From: Pseudopyrenochaeta lycopersici
Taxonomy: Eukaryota > Ascomycota > Dothideomycetes > Pleosporales > Pseudopyrenochaetaceae
DNA length: 64,000 nucleotides
Direction of reading: 5' to 3'
NCBI GenBank assembly: GCA_003313425.1
Contig: NHZP01000055.1
Location: 265,184 to 329,183, forward strand
Shown here: positions 11,319-22,871 of the stretch, one piece after another
How positions within the stretch are numbered: the stretch's first letter is position 1
Layout of the letters: the number at the start of each line of letters is the position of its first letter
Translations under genes and position numbers: made by a program
Notes under the pieces: model-generated
What the model was told of the DNA's origin: nothing
The model's input: the letters and a program-made list of their open reading frames with translations, nothing else
The model's database searches: none

Positions 11319-12513
11319 GCCTGCTTTACATCTATCCGCCAACATTAGAAGCGACCTAGGGCTGGACTTCGGAATAAGTTACCATTTTCCTTTACAATCG
11401 CTGCAGTTCTCATCTAATCGATATTCTCTGCCAATATGTCAGTGACACAGAATATTCTACAGGACTATTCTTACATAGCAACAACGTTTGCAGGACATCG
11501 TTTATGAGTCTCTTGATACTTCGTACACCATGCGCGCACAACAAAACGCAAATGAGAGCACTTGTACTGAACTTGAGTATAATCACACATATCAAAGTAA
11601 TGATGCGATATAAGTGCCGTAGTTACGTGCACTCGACGCTCTTATAGGTCTTTGAAAAATACTCCCGCAATAGTTGTCAATTACTCGAAAGATATCTCTT
11701 CATGCGATGTGACGTTATAATTCGCTACGACGCGCACACGGCCGTAACCCCAGCAGAGAACCGGTGGAGAGTTCGAAATGGAGGCTTGCACGTCGCTTTG
11801 GGGCGTTTCAGGGTGATGCCTGTTTGACTAGCCGCTAACGACATTTGTGCTCTCTACCTCTCCTTGTTGGGCTCCATCATTAGCCGTATCTTTTCCTGCG
11901 GTTCTCACCACACTAGTTTGCTCCCTCTCCCCGCTCCTTTCTGGTTTCCTAGGACCTCCATCACGTCTCTATCGAGCGTTCGACATTTCGGTCGCATTAT
12001 CCTTGCCTATCGCCTTCCTCTTTCCGAGCCCTCAAACCTGCACATTCACTCATAAGTCAATGAAAGAGGCAGAAGAGGCTGGCCACAAGCCCAAGGACGA
12101 CGAGCAGCACGGCCAATAGACCATTTCAGCCTGTCAACAAAGTCTCAATTAGGAACCACTCTACGAATAAAATGCAATGATAAACGAGCAGGAATAACAG
12201 CATACGGCTCGAAGCCGGATTTGATTAAAGTGCCCGAGATCTGACAAATGCACAATAGTCCTCCAGCCCGACAGGGCTTTGAAAATTTTCTGCATGACTT
12301 CAGATATTGAGTAAAAAAAGATCCCCTTACTGTATGAAGTATCATAGAGTGGCAATCTCTAGAGTGTGCAGACTGCATAACGGCATCTCTGTTAGCATAC
12401 TGGTGCAGAAGCATTTTGCAAATGAAGACATAGATAATAACGACGGCGGTTGCCTTGAATTAGCTACATCATATATCCGCCCGCAATGCGAATATAGAAG
12501 ACTGTAACTTTGC
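11319..12513. other. intergenic
   Basis: No supported gene. A pyrimidine-rich stretch around 11850-12050 precedes a very short ATG frame (near 12060-12119), which I do not call. Confidence 0.35.
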
Positions 12514-13044
12514 CTACATAAATTTCCACCAAAAAGCCGCGAAAGCCACGGGAAAGATCGCCCATTTGCCCAGAGAGTGATGTACTTCCGCGTTTTCAGT
12601 GTCCAGCTCTTTCATGATCTGAATGACGTCCTGGCATGATTTTTCCACGCCTTCCGCAGACTTTCTCATCTCTTCGAAAACAGCAAGACGAGCTTGATTG
12701 TGACGCTCTGTTTCGTTGAGAATGATTGAATAACTATGTCCTACACTATACATACCTATCTCCTCTTCGCTGTACCAGCGCTTACGGATAGTTTCTGCAT
12801 CATCGTCGCTGAAAGAGTAAACTAGGTGTCTACCAACACGCCCGGGGGTAGGTTTGATTTCGTCAACAGAGGTAGGTTTGAGGTCTTCCAAAGCACTAGG
12901 AGTCTCTCCACGGTACAAAAAGACCATGAAATATTTAAAATCATCTTTGGTGAGCATACCCGCAGTAGCTCTAGCCGAAAATTCTTCTTGTGTCTCAGAA
13001 CTCTGCGGCAGAACTTGAATGAAAAGAGGATATTGAGGCGCCAT
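12514..13044 (-). CDS. hypothetical protein, possible C-terminal membrane anchor
   Basis: The ATG at 13044 lies in a near-ideal context (ACCACCATGG) and is preferred over an upstream in-frame start at 13230, whose extra 62 residues look like leader sequence. The product is 176 residues. It begins MAPQYPLFIQVLP, has a charged middle (FSDDDAETIRKRWYSEEE) and a helical, acidic C-terminal third. It ends in a short hydrophobic segment (WAIFPVAFAAFWW), which could be a tail anchor. No domain is recognised. It is a single uninterrupted exon and next to nothing else of known function. Confidence 0.6.
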   Translation of the reverse strand: MAPQYPLFIQVLPQSSETQEEFSARATAGMLTKDDFKYFMVFLYRGETPSALEDLKPTSVDEIKPTPGRVGRHLVYSFSDDDAETIRKRWYSEEEIGMYSVGHSYSIILNETERHNQARLAVFEEMRKSAEGVEKSCQDVIQIMKELDTENAEVHHSLGKWAIFPVAFAAFWWKFM

Positions 13045-13230
13045 GGTGGTTGGGTTATGTGTGTGTTTGATGGAATATGGGCCATTTGATGCGGTATCAG
13101 ACCATGCTTTTATCTCAGCGGTGATGAAATGGCAGACGAAGAAAGCACGACACGTGTCAAGCCACTCGCCACCCTCACCCTTGCTAACACATCTATGTCT
13201 CAAAACACGGGCATTGATCTGACGAATCAA

Positions 13231-13987
13231 GAAGACTAGCGATGAGGGTCCTTACCTGTTCCCATTCTAGCCCTCGGAAATCGCGCACCTAGAAGTGGAG
13301 CAAAGCCAATGAAGGATATGAATAGGCCCGGGGCAGATCTATGATATCAAAATAGCTTAGGCGTTGCTGTAGGAATTTTACAGCAATCCAATTACAAGAA
13401 TCAGTACTTAATTTACAATCAAGCTGTTTACAAAGGTGACTAGTGGTGTGGTGCAGGTTTAATGCACGTCCAATAAATATGCCAGAGCATTGGGAACCGG
13501 GGAGGGAGAGGGATTAAGAATAACCGGATAAACATGATCATTCACGAGAAGTTGCATATGCTTCTTCGCAGCTAGTACGTCAGGCTAATGCGGGATCACA
13601 GGCTTCCATCCTCCGACGGAGTAGCCAGCGCACAGATCTGACGTTAGGTAAGAAGGGAAAGCCTGGCACGAAATAGTGAGTAAGTTTAGACGACAAACTA
13701 TGAGATTTCACCAGCGGCGAGGCGTTTGCCGGCGCTGTCTAGCACTCTTCTTCTCCACAAGCTTTTGTATGATTGATATAGATAAAAAGCGCCAGGAGCT
13801 GTAGCCGGCTGCTTGCCAGCCCTATGTTGCTACCCGCAGTTGGATCAGATGATAGTTGGGATCATGCGTGGTGGGTAACGGTTGTACTGATATTAAAAAG
13901 GAGTTATTTACATGAGGACACAATGTGCGGCGAAACGGAAGACGGTAACGGCGAAGGTTATAAGTAATTACAGTAGAGGCGTCCAGA
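13231..13987. other. intergenic
   Basis: Non-coding spacer between the small hypothetical gene and the end of the Zn2Cys6 gene. Nothing recognised. Confidence 0.4.
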
Positions 13988-16716
13988 TCAGCCACACAGA
14001 TCCTTTGACCAGTATAGCTTCTGCTGTTGCCAGACATTCTCAAGGATTTCGAGGTCCATCTTCAGGATCGGTGAGTTGGGCGCACCTTCAGAAAGTACAC
14101 CGATTGTCCGTACGAAGAGCGCGGCGAGGTTTGACTTGGTCAGCTTCGTGCCTGAAGGCAAGTAATTACGAAGTGGGGATCTGGCCACCGCAGTGAGGAC
14201 CATTATATTCCCGAATTGTCTGCAGACGATTAGCTTGTACAAAAGCCGCAACTAGGTACTTACGCGTGAAGTGTGCCGAAAATATTAGTAACGACGAGTC
14301 GTTCTGTCCGAGTGCTCTTGAATTCCTCGTAGGAACTGTCCGGATCGGCACCAACACGATCAAAAGCGATCGTACTCCGAATCGCGGCGTCTATGCATTG
14401 GCAGGCAATTTCAATGACTTGTCGCTGATCTTCCGCCAGATCCGCGGTAGCTGCTCGTGAGTTCTGCTGAGACAACGAGTCAAAGGTATGTATCGCAATC
14501 CTCAAGTATGGTCGTAGGATCATGTAGAGTCCTCCGTAGTATTTAGCGCGTAGTCGGGCGATGTTGAGGTTTGTCGCAGGGGGATCTTCGTCATTCCATG
14601 CCAACTCCAGCGATAACAACTTTCTCCAACTTTCCAGCACATCCACATGGCATCTTGCATATTCGGCAACCTCTTTGAGATTCCTTGCATCGAAGCTCTT
14701 GTGACCGCCTAAGCTGTGTTAGCATAGCACGCAAAACTAACCTATTAGTACTTACTACCACCATACAAAGCATTATGCCACTCATTAAGAATCACTCGAA
14801 GCCAGATTTGGCTGGAATATATCATCATCATAGAAGTTTCTTCTCCTTCTTCGAAGTCTTCTGGATACATGATATCATTCTGGTATCTAGATGCGCTGCT
14901 TGCTGGCAGGGTAGCTAATTCGGCTCGAATGTCCCTAAGAGTTGACGGTTAGTAGACGGTGGCAGTACGGAAATGAGGCAACCAACGATTCCAGCTGCAT
15001 ACATGTCCAGTAGATGCGCATAATCAAGTTTAGCCTATATCGCTCTGAAGAGGACAGCGATGCCTTAATGTCCGGATAGGTCTTGCGGCGAAGTTTGTTA
15101 TAGTCCCTGTCCAAAGTTATCAAATGCGGTCTAATATGAGAAAAGCAGCTGAGCTTACGGTCTAATCAAGACTTCAGTAACACGGCAAGCGGCCACGATC
15201 CAACTCCAGCTCTCCAAGACTCGACTATACTGGCTTAAGTATAAAGTAGCCAGGATCATGGCTTGCGCGTGTGCGGCTGTGTTACCACCATGCTGATACC
15301 CAAGGATGTCCGTAGCATAGGCAAAATAGGCCATGCCCGGAAGAATTTCGATGTTACGAGGTCGATCTTCCGAAGATTCATTGTCGACGCTAGCGTTGTG
15401 GCGTGGAAAGTCTCCAGTGTAGCCCCGTGCACGCTTTGCGGTAGCGCTCGAATCGTTTTGAGGTGCGGGTAGAACTTTGCCCTTATAAGAACACACCTTT
15501 CCAAGTGCGAGGATAAGAAGTACAATGGCATTCTGAAGGGACCGCTCAATTGCGCCTCCTGGGAAGCACGGCTCGCCGAAGTGGCTGGTTGATCGTCCCC
15601 TCTTGATGCCAGGACGGCCGGGGATGGGCATAGCGTTGGCCTGTTCACTAAATTCCTCGATCATTCTGTGGATCTCTCTGGGGTCTAAGAAAGGGTGGAG
15701 GCTGTGCATGTTCTGCATGTAAGAATCGCGCAGCTGCCCAAGAACTTGGGTATCGAAGTTGGGTCTTCCGTCCGGAGCCAAGCCGCCCTCGAATCTTGTG
15801 GACTCTTGGTATGAACTGCCGTTTATTGGGCTTGAGTTAGACTTATCCGATGGCGGATGATCCTCTTTTCCGGGTGCTGGAGAAGAGACATTAGAATAGG
15901 TGCTGCCTTCTGGGCTTCCAGGTTCTTCTCCTGCGCCCCAGATACGGAGAAGCCCTCGATTCTGCTCAACCTGCATGGCATAGTCGGAAACCTTCTGGTT
16001 TTTTTCTTTGAGGTTATTCAAATAATCAACACCCACAATAAAAGGAAGCATTGATGACCACTCTTCCAATAGCATGTGGGCTGGCGTGGTATGATCACTC
16101 TGAAGGCCAACATTCTCGTTCGAGCCGTCGGTGCCGCTGTAGTCGCTTCTTACGCTATCGACAGATGTTGCTGGCCCTGGGGCCACAACCAGCATACCTT
16201 CTCGCTTAATTGGAGTCGACGTATTTGGCTCTCCAGAAGGAACCAATAGTAGTACCCTCTCGAGCATCTCAAAGACGTTGCTCAAAACTCCGCTCATACC
16301 GTCGACGGTCTCTTGAATCTTCTTCATGCCTCTGTCTTGCCTACGAAGCGTTAGCATACTTCTGATTGGTGAGAATGTGTTACATACTTCTGCGGTGGGA
16401 CATCCATGTATTGGCAATCGAAATTGTTATCTCGGCAGAGCTGACATGGTCTGGCTTCGTCACATTTCTGCTTGCGCAATCGACAGTGATTGCAAGCTTG
16501 AGTCGCCCGAACCACTTTCCTTAATTGACTTCCTGGGCCTGGATCAGGAGTTGGCGCACAAGGAACGGGTTCGCCATTGAACCGAAGTGGCGGCAATGTA
16601 TTCTGCGGGAACCCAACTACTTGGCCATATGACGGTAGAGGGTGTGGTTCTGGAGGTGGGTCACCACTCTGATTATTCAAGTTGGTCGGGTACGCGAGTT
16701 CGAAAGATTGGGCCAT
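13988..16716 (-). CDS. Zn2Cys6 fungal transcription factor
   Basis: Six exons, complement of 16388-16716, 15159-16340, 14987-15106, 14756-14934, 14264-14708 and 13988-14219, give 828 residues with every intron 44-52 nt and every phase consistent. The Zn2Cys6 cluster is at residues 75-101, spaced C-x2-C-x6-C-x5-C-x2-C-x6-C (CNHCRLRKQKC ... CQLC), which binds two zinc ions and contacts DNA. A probable coiled-coil linker follows (about 112-145), then a Ser/Pro/Gly-rich region. The long C-terminal part (for example MHSLHPFLDP and VAACRVTEVLI) looks like the fungal-specific regulatory domain. Most introns carry CTAAC-type branch sites. ATG 16716 has a good context. It is a nuclear regulator with unknown targets and is not beside an obvious biosynthetic cluster. 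Length and domain order are normal for the family. Confidence 0.92.
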
Positions 16717-16800
16717 GGTATTGTCGTTTCGTGCAGGAAGGCAACTGGTGAAGAGCGGTAAGGCAAAAATGAAGGACGAAGGACGTCCTAGCCTCACTGT

Positions 16801-17063
16801 GGGGGTGCATATGTACTAGAGAAGAACCCTGCATTTTTGGCATCGTCTGGATCAGGATTTAGGGGCTTGGGTGGCGCAAAGTGCGCGTCTTCCTTAGCGC
16901 GGCCACCATTAGCTTTGGTGCTGAGCAATCAAGCGAATGTTTGGGGAACGCGTTCAAGGAACGAATCCATGCTAGGGATCCAGAAATGATGCCAGTTCAT
17001 TGGGATTACGCTACTATCTAGCAACTACCAGCCCCTTCCCGACTTGCAAGACGGTTCCCAGCT
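16801..17063. other. intergenic, includes promoter of the Zn2Cys6 gene
   Basis: No ORF of note. It lies directly upstream of the minus-strand Zn2Cys6 gene, so it should contain its promoter. No specific site is recognised. Confidence 0.4.
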
Positions 17064-17822
17064 TCAGCTGCTACATTTTTCATGCTTGTATTCGGCGATA
17101 TCCGGCTTGAATTTTATCCCACAGGAGCCTGCGAACCATTTTCGTGATGTCAAGGGAAGGTTAATGAGTGGAAGACCAGCTGTGAGTTCATGAAGTGGTC
17201 GTATCGTAAGCGTATACTTGTGTTCTCCAGTGAGAAGAACCTCCTCTTCGAAAGTTTGAAGGATCCCCGTGCAGACCTTGCCATCCATTTCGTACCCCAA
17301 TTCTTCGTCTAAGTTGCTGGTCAATTGGAGGCTTCGCACGGTATCTGGTCTGAACAGGTGCCGCTTCTCTCCACGCATTTCAGCCAAACAGCCACCGGCA
17401 ATCTTTTTTGTTTCCTTTCGCAACGCCTGGACGGTTTTGAAGTGATCGCCATTGAATTTATCACGCAGGTAGAGGGTAGCGAGCACGGCTGTCGTTCCGA
17501 GTGGCCGCTTGTCAGGGGTGTGAACGATGTCGGTTGCATTGTCGCCATTAAGAATGCTCCACAGCTTTTCGCTAACTCCTATGCTTGGATTATAAGGCTC
17601 CTCCGTGCTGTTTTGGAAGGAAATCTTGTCTGACTTTGGCTGAACAGGGATCCACGTGGGAGTCGGAGGTTCTCGGGCTCTTTTCTTCTTAGATTGGGAG
17701 CATTGTTGTATCCACTGGGACAGAAAAACTAAGACATAAACTACAATGGCTGCATCACGTAGTGTCTCTAAGGGTAGCCGCATGGTGGGTGGTGCAGAAT
17801 CATGAGAGGTAGTGGTCCACAT
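17064..17822 (-). CDS. hypothetical single-pass membrane protein
   Basis: One exon of 252 residues from ATG 17822, with an alternative in-frame ATG 13 codons later. A hydrophobic segment near residues 24-40 (AAIVVYVLVFLSQW) is followed by a Cys/Lys/Arg-rich patch (SKKKRAR), the pattern of a signal anchor with a cytosolic basic flank. The rest is soluble and mixed in charge, ending in a Cys-Ser-Ser tail. No known domain is recognised. It is a lone gene transcribed in the same direction as the Zn2Cys6 gene. Confidence 0.55.
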   Translation of the reverse strand: MWTTTSHDSAPPTMRLPLETLRDAAIVVYVLVFLSQWIQQCSQSKKKRAREPPTPTWIPVQPKSDKISFQNSTEEPYNPSIGVSEKLWSILNGDNATDIVHTPDKRPLGTTAVLATLYLRDKFNGDHFKTVQALRKETKKIAGGCLAEMRGEKRHLFRPDTVRSLQLTSNLDEELGYEMDGKVCTGILQTFEEEVLLTGEHKYTLTIRPLHELTAGLPLINLPLTSRKWFAGSCGIKFKPDIAEYKHEKCSS

Positions 17823-18655
17823 CTAGACCTTTATCCTAATCATCTAGCTGGGTTTGACAGACCAGGCTTGATGAGGCTCTGCAGGGGCGAAAACTGCGGT
17901 GAGATTCAGCAGAGATACTGCATAGAGTTGGAAGTAGAACAGTAAATTGGCACATCATGATCTTTGTTGAACCTAGGAATTCTGGCACAACATCGCTGAA
18001 AGCGGCGTTTAAGCGGTTCTTGCCGATCGTACACGCACAGCATGCATCTACAGAAAGGCAAGCACCCCAGCAAGCTAGATGCCCACTAAAACAGACCTGG
18101 GTCAAGACCTAGTTCAGAATCGTATTGCCGCAATGACATACCGCCAGCCTTCCAGCGGTTGTGCTTGACGGCTCTCGGTGGCGGAATGAAGCGAAAGGCA
18201 AGCGCGGATGCGGATACCAGACCATTGACTCATTGCAAATGGGGGAACATCGATCCAACCATGTGGGCCCGACAGTCCTACGTTGCATCAGCAGGGATGG
18301 CCATACTGAAGGATGCAAGCTTCGCAAGTCAAAAAAAAGCAGAGGTTCCACTCGAACTCGTATTTTGCCGACTATGCAGTCGGCAAACTAGCCATCCCAA
18401 GCGCAGGGGCCAGGGCGCTGCTCTGCACAAGTGAATGCGGGGCTGTTCTTCCCATGCATTAGATCAACCGATAAGTAGAATGTCAAGCCAGCCGTCCAGC
18501 CCTCCTCCCTTCGCCCCACTCAGATCGCTGATGTCCTTACAGAATGATGACAATTCACAGTGTCGAATAACGTCAATAAACACATGTTCAACGCTGCCCT
18601 TGGCCGTGGTCTCCCCAAATTCGCAATTCCCTACCAGCCATACTACAGCGAACCG
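17823..18655. other. intergenic
   Basis: Open frames here overlap on opposite strands and show no domain or splice structure. I call nothing. Confidence 0.35.
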
Positions 18656-20136
18656 TTAATCAATCTTATCCTCCGGCTCCAAGCAAAATTTCTTATGGCC
18701 CTTCTCCTCCGGGCATAACCATACAAGAATGTTCATTCCTTCGTGGAAGTGATGCTCGATATGTCGGAACCGCTCCTCCCAAGCCTCGATCCGTCTTTGC
18801 TGCAAATGGACCGGCTCTTTGCAAAATCCGCACCAAAAGCTCTGCTGACGATTTTTGCCAATATGACCTTCCTTCGCGATGCTATCTGAGCTCATCCCTT
18901 CGTGTTGGCAAGCATGGTTTCGAAAACCCTCCTCTTTGTAGAACATCCAAGGGCCATCCGCTCCATTTCGTAAACATGGCATGCATATCCATGACTCGAG
19001 TTGGAAATGCGCGGCGCTCTCATGGCGTCTCCAATCTGACGGGTTACGGAAGGTTTCATAGCATCTCGGGAAAGTACAACCATAGCCAATCTAATAATTA
19101 GTATTGATGCGATGTAAAGAAACTATGACTAACCTTCTTCTCCTTCTTCACATCAATAACAGCAAAGATATCCCCAAACCCCTTACCAATAAATCCTTCA
19201 TCTTCCGTGGGCGCGTTAATTTCTGCCCAACAGGCTTCAAGAGAGTAGTAGCCAGTATCAAGATTCTCTTTCAAACTCTCGCGCGCATGTTCGAGACTTG
19301 GATACCCTACCCATTTATGTGCCGAATCGCCCTTTGTACCCTTCTGAACAACTCCTTTCCAGACTAGGACGTACAAGACATCTCGTAAATTGCAGGCTCC
19401 TGCGAGGACGGGTCCGACGTTCACTTGTGGACGGTTTACCGCACCAATGCGACTTCCGGTGATCTTATCGCCCCTGAGGTCACTCCACATCTCAGGACAT
19501 GCCCGGACTCGGAGGTTTTTGAAATAGTCCAATGACAGAAGAGATGATTTGTTGCTATTGGGCATAATTTGGAAAGCTTGGTCGTATTCCCTCAGCCGAA
19601 AGAGGCCTCCTCCTACATGCCAAATATCAGAAAACTCGATGGGCTGAGTGCTAGATGGGATCGGTTGCAGATGCTGAGGTAGGTGATATCGAAATCGATG
19701 CGCAAAGGACCGCGACAGACGCACATCAACTTCTTTGCCTGGGCCGATCCTTTCCTTCCATGTCTCAGCGAGTATTTTTTCATACCCACATAGAAGGCGA
19801 AACTGGCCTCATCCAGGTTGCAGATCTCGGCCAGAAGCAACCTGGTTTGCTACGAAAATGTTAGCTAAGAAGAGAAAAGCGGTAGTTACTCACATCCATA
19901 GTGGAGCACTTGCTCCATGGCAAATATCGCAACTCTCCATAGATATCTTTTAGTCGCACTAGTTCCAGTTCCTGGCCTAGTAAGCACAAAGCCTGACACC
20001 TCTGTCGCGTGCTTACTCTTGTAGTAGTTGCTGTTTCTGGTACGGGTCCGGTGGATAGGGCGATAGCTAAGCAGGAATGAGTTAAGGAAGCAGGAGCCCC
20101 TGCTGGAGTCGGTGGAGGCGAAGAGAGAACATGCAT
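18656..20136 (-). CDS. C2H2 zinc-finger protein, multi-exon
   Basis: Two introns are well supported: 19850-19893 (44 nt) and 19091-19133 (43 nt). The exon after the second joins in frame to IGYGCTFPRCYETF...HESAAHF, a C2H2 finger (Cx4C ... H). It is followed by a Cys/His-rich C-terminus (FWCGFCKEP, ERFRHIEHHF) ending at 18656. A third intron or frame change is needed between about 19690 and 19830. Candidate donors are GTGCGT or GTCTGT near 19735, but I cannot choose. The middle part (IEFSDIWHVGGGLFRL onward) is conserved-looking but unassigned. The start at ATG 20136 is tentative. Probably a nuclear nucleic-acid-binding protein. Confidence 0.65.
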
Positions 20137-20933
20137 GGTAATTTGAGGTAGTAAAGGTGCTGGACACCCAACGGTGGGAAGAGTGATATAATGAGCCTAT
20201 GATCCTAAAGCTCGGTTACAAGGCGGTCACGCAGTGTGTCGGTAGTGGGGATGGGGAACGACCCGATTGGAGCCAAGTCATTATCTGACAATTACATTGT
20301 AACCTAGTTAATGGTTATGACGGCAAAGGAGCCAGCACACGAATGCATGCTGAAACCACCCTACGCGTTACTGAAATGCAAGACGCCACCATACTTAGAA
20401 GATTAGGAAAAGAAATTGTGAAATGCTAAGGCGCATGCAGTTCGACACAATGGAGCTGGGCCTTTGCTAACACTGATTGAAAAGCGAAGGAGGTGGTACG
20501 TCCACAGAAGGAAAATTAGCTGGCGGGCCAGGGCTGTTTAAGGATCAAGACTACGGCGAGCCTGCAGAACCAGCAGCCGTCTCATAGGACGGCGCATTCA
20601 AGGATGTGGAGGAACATCGCCTGAGGCGTGGTGTGGTTAATAATAGGAAGTCCATCAATAATTTTTTCGAGATGTATAGCGAGGATGTATTCGTACACTA
20701 ATGATAGAGGTGGTGGAGGTGGATTATTTGAATAAATACGAGATCGCGGTGTTATGTTCTTGCATAGGGTGGTGATCAATTGATTAAGAGAGATGGATAA
20801 CTGGTAGAGGATAAATAAAAGAAGAGCATGTAAAATGTCTGCACAACGAAAGGAGCCCATAGGATATACAGCGGCTCTTATGCACTAGCCAATGAATGGA
20901 AAAGAAATTAACGCCAAAAACAAGTTGCCCTTC
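20137..20933. other. intergenic
   Basis: AT-rich spacer with no supported coding frame. Confidence 0.4.
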
Positions 20934-21539
20934 TTATTTAGAACTAATTGTGCGCAGGCAGGTGAGCGGAAGCTCTTTGCCTGACCCTAGTAAACGGCGT
21001 TCGTCTTCGTTAGGTACAAGATCTTCAAGTTGGAGATTGTTGGTCCAAAATGAACTTACAGGCATCCAACGGCACGTCATTTGCAAGTGCGATGCTCCGT
21101 TGTAAGCATGAGAACCCATAATATGGCTTACTCGTTTCGCGGTGTCATCGCGTCCAATAAGCGCAAGGAAACTCACCGTCGGCACAAGCTGGATTGTGTC
21201 AAAGATGGTGCGTACAAGAACCCTTCTCCCGTGAACACCTTGTGTAGTTGCGTCCACACAACCAATCCAGATTAGTTCACGGAAGTCAAAGGTATCTGCC
21301 GCCTCTGTTGACTGCTGTGTGACGTCAGGAGTTGCGTATCGAGGGAAGTGGTCCCATGGCGTGGGGTGCTGCACGAATGTCTTCTCGGAAAGGGCGGACG
21401 ATTGGACACTGGCGGTGTCGCTCGACGTGGATGTTTGGCCTGTTTTCTCTGCCCATGATGCCTCCATGTCATGTTTTTCTTGATGGAAGTCGAAGCTATG
21501 TTGAAAGCGGAATGTCTCTCCGCAGATCTTGCAGTTCAT
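20934..21539 (-). CDS. hypothetical protein with N-terminal C2H2-like finger
   Basis: A 201-residue frame from ATG 21539. The first 25 residues form a clear C2H2 finger (MNCKICGETF ... HQEKH: C-x2-C-x12-H-x3-H), then a Ser/Thr-rich linker. An unassigned region follows from about residue 85 (TFDFRELIWIGCVD onward). A good donor (GTAAGC) near 21130 does not lead to an open downstream frame, so I leave the gene unspliced. The finger suggests nucleic-acid or protein binding. It is the second such gene in 3 kb, but the two do not look like duplicates. Confidence 0.5.
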   Translation of the reverse strand: MNCKICGETFRFQHSFDFHQEKHDMEASWAEKTGQTSTSSDTASVQSSALSEKTFVQHPTPWDHFPRYATPDVTQQSTEAADTFDFRELIWIGCVDATTQGVHGRRVLVRTIFDTIQLVPTVSFLALIGRDDTAKRVSHIMGSHAYNGASHLQMTCRWMPVSSFWTNNLQLEDLVPNEDERRLLGSGKELPLTCLRTISSK

Positions 21540-21755
21540 GGTGAACCCGGTGAGGCCGATGCATGGCCGCGCGTTTGTGTTGAGTTTGTTCTCTGGAACG
21601 CCGGCAATCGCAGCCTGAGAGTTGTCCGCTGGATTCCTGTTGACGGTGGTGTCGCTCAGCGTAGATGTTGCATCTGCTAGCCCTCCGTACTGTACGTGAT
21701 TCTCTGTGTTATGTCAGCTTTCTGTGCTAAAGAGGTACAGCCAGGATCACTACGA

Positions 21756-22400
21756 CTATGCAAGCATCGTCGAGATGAGTAGGAGTAACATACGAGCTGG
21801 AAAGGGAGTTGTGCCATTCCCAAAGGCTGATAGTCGCGTAGTCGTAGGCTGGGAGTCACCAGCACATGCCCAGTCCAAGCCGTGTTTTTTGGTTGAGGTA
21901 GTGGTAAACCAAGAAAAGATTGGTGAAAGCCATGGAAAACAGCCGTAGGGCTTTCCATACTCTTCATCCTCCTCATTCTCCTTGTCTCTCGTCATGTTTC
22001 CTAGATAAGGCTTCAGGGCGGCATTGGCACCTTCTAGGGGTAGGAACTCTTCCCAGCTATATGTCTGCGGGTACTCCAGGATCATGTTAGAATACTTCTC
22101 CGCCATGACCGCTTTGACAAACGTGCAATCCGCCTTCCGATCAAGCCCTTCGACGGCAAGCACTCTTGGTTCCTGTGATGGTCAGATTTGAAAGAAGTGA
22201 GATAAGCCCACATACATTCGTTGTGCATGCAGGTTCGCAAGTTTGGTCCATTCTGTTCTCGGGTACAGGCCCTTCGTGCAGGAGGGCAACCGGTGAAGGA
22301 CTGACGGGGCGATAAGGCAAGGTTTGAAGGACCTCTCAGCCTGGTGGAATTGTGCATAATATATGGTGGACGTCCGCCATGCGATCGCCAGCTTGCTCAT
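21756..22400 (-). CDS. hypothetical two-exon protein
   Basis: Exon 1 is 22212-22400 and exon 2 is 21756-22172, giving 201 residues. The join uses a GTGGGC donor, which keeps phase 0. The stronger-looking GTATGT four bases earlier would hit a stop. The junction reads ...LHAQRMYEPRVLAVEG. The product has an acidic stretch (DKENEEDEEYG) and a short hydrophobic C-terminus (ARMLLLLISTMLA). No domain is recognised. The first ATG may be internal, because the frame is open for about 37 codons upstream. Confidence 0.45.
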
Positions 22401-22767
22401 ATCCTCAAGCTCAGCAACACGCACCCCCAAAAGAAAGGTCACAGCTTCAGATCCCCCATAGTAGAGGGCAATTATGGCGAGGAGATTAAGGGAGCCCCGG
22501 AAAGGCGGCACCTATCTCGTTTGACACGCGGATAACGCGAGAAAGAAAGTTCAAGACTAGTCTAGGAGTGGCAATCATCAATGTCTTGTGGTGGCGGATG
22601 AAGCGGAGTTGAGGTTTGAGCAAAGTGCGGGGCGGAAGCTATGTGGCAATCTGCTTGTTGGCGCATGATTTGTGTTGATCTAACTTTATGGGTTCTGGCC
22701 GCGATAGTTCAAACAGGGTCCTAGCCAAGTCAGGAGTTCAGTCAGCCGAAGATTGGCGCATGAAAAG

Positions 22768-22817
22768 GCCGCCAAGCCTTTTCGTCGTCCATCTGGACGA
22801 GGAAAAGGCTTGGCGGC
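22768..22817. repeat. 50-bp near-perfect palindrome
   Basis: Two 24-nt arms (22768-22791 and 22794-22817) are exact inverted copies apart from one base (TTTTCGTCG against TTTTCCTCG), separated by a 2-nt centre. The arms begin GCCGCCAAGCC. It lies 55 bp upstream of the ATG of the 616-residue gene, so it falls in the promoter or 5' leader. Confidence 0.95.
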
Positions 22818-22871
22818 GCTCCCAGTTCCTCTTGAACTCCTACCGTTCTGTATGTCCCTGTAGACACCGAA

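Noticed and set aside
12060..12119. 19-codon ATG frame after a CT-rich leader
   Set aside because: Too short and with no conserved feature; could be chance.
20897..21105. Plus-strand frame opposite the C2H2 gene
   Set aside because: Shadow of the better-supported minus-strand gene at 20934-21539.
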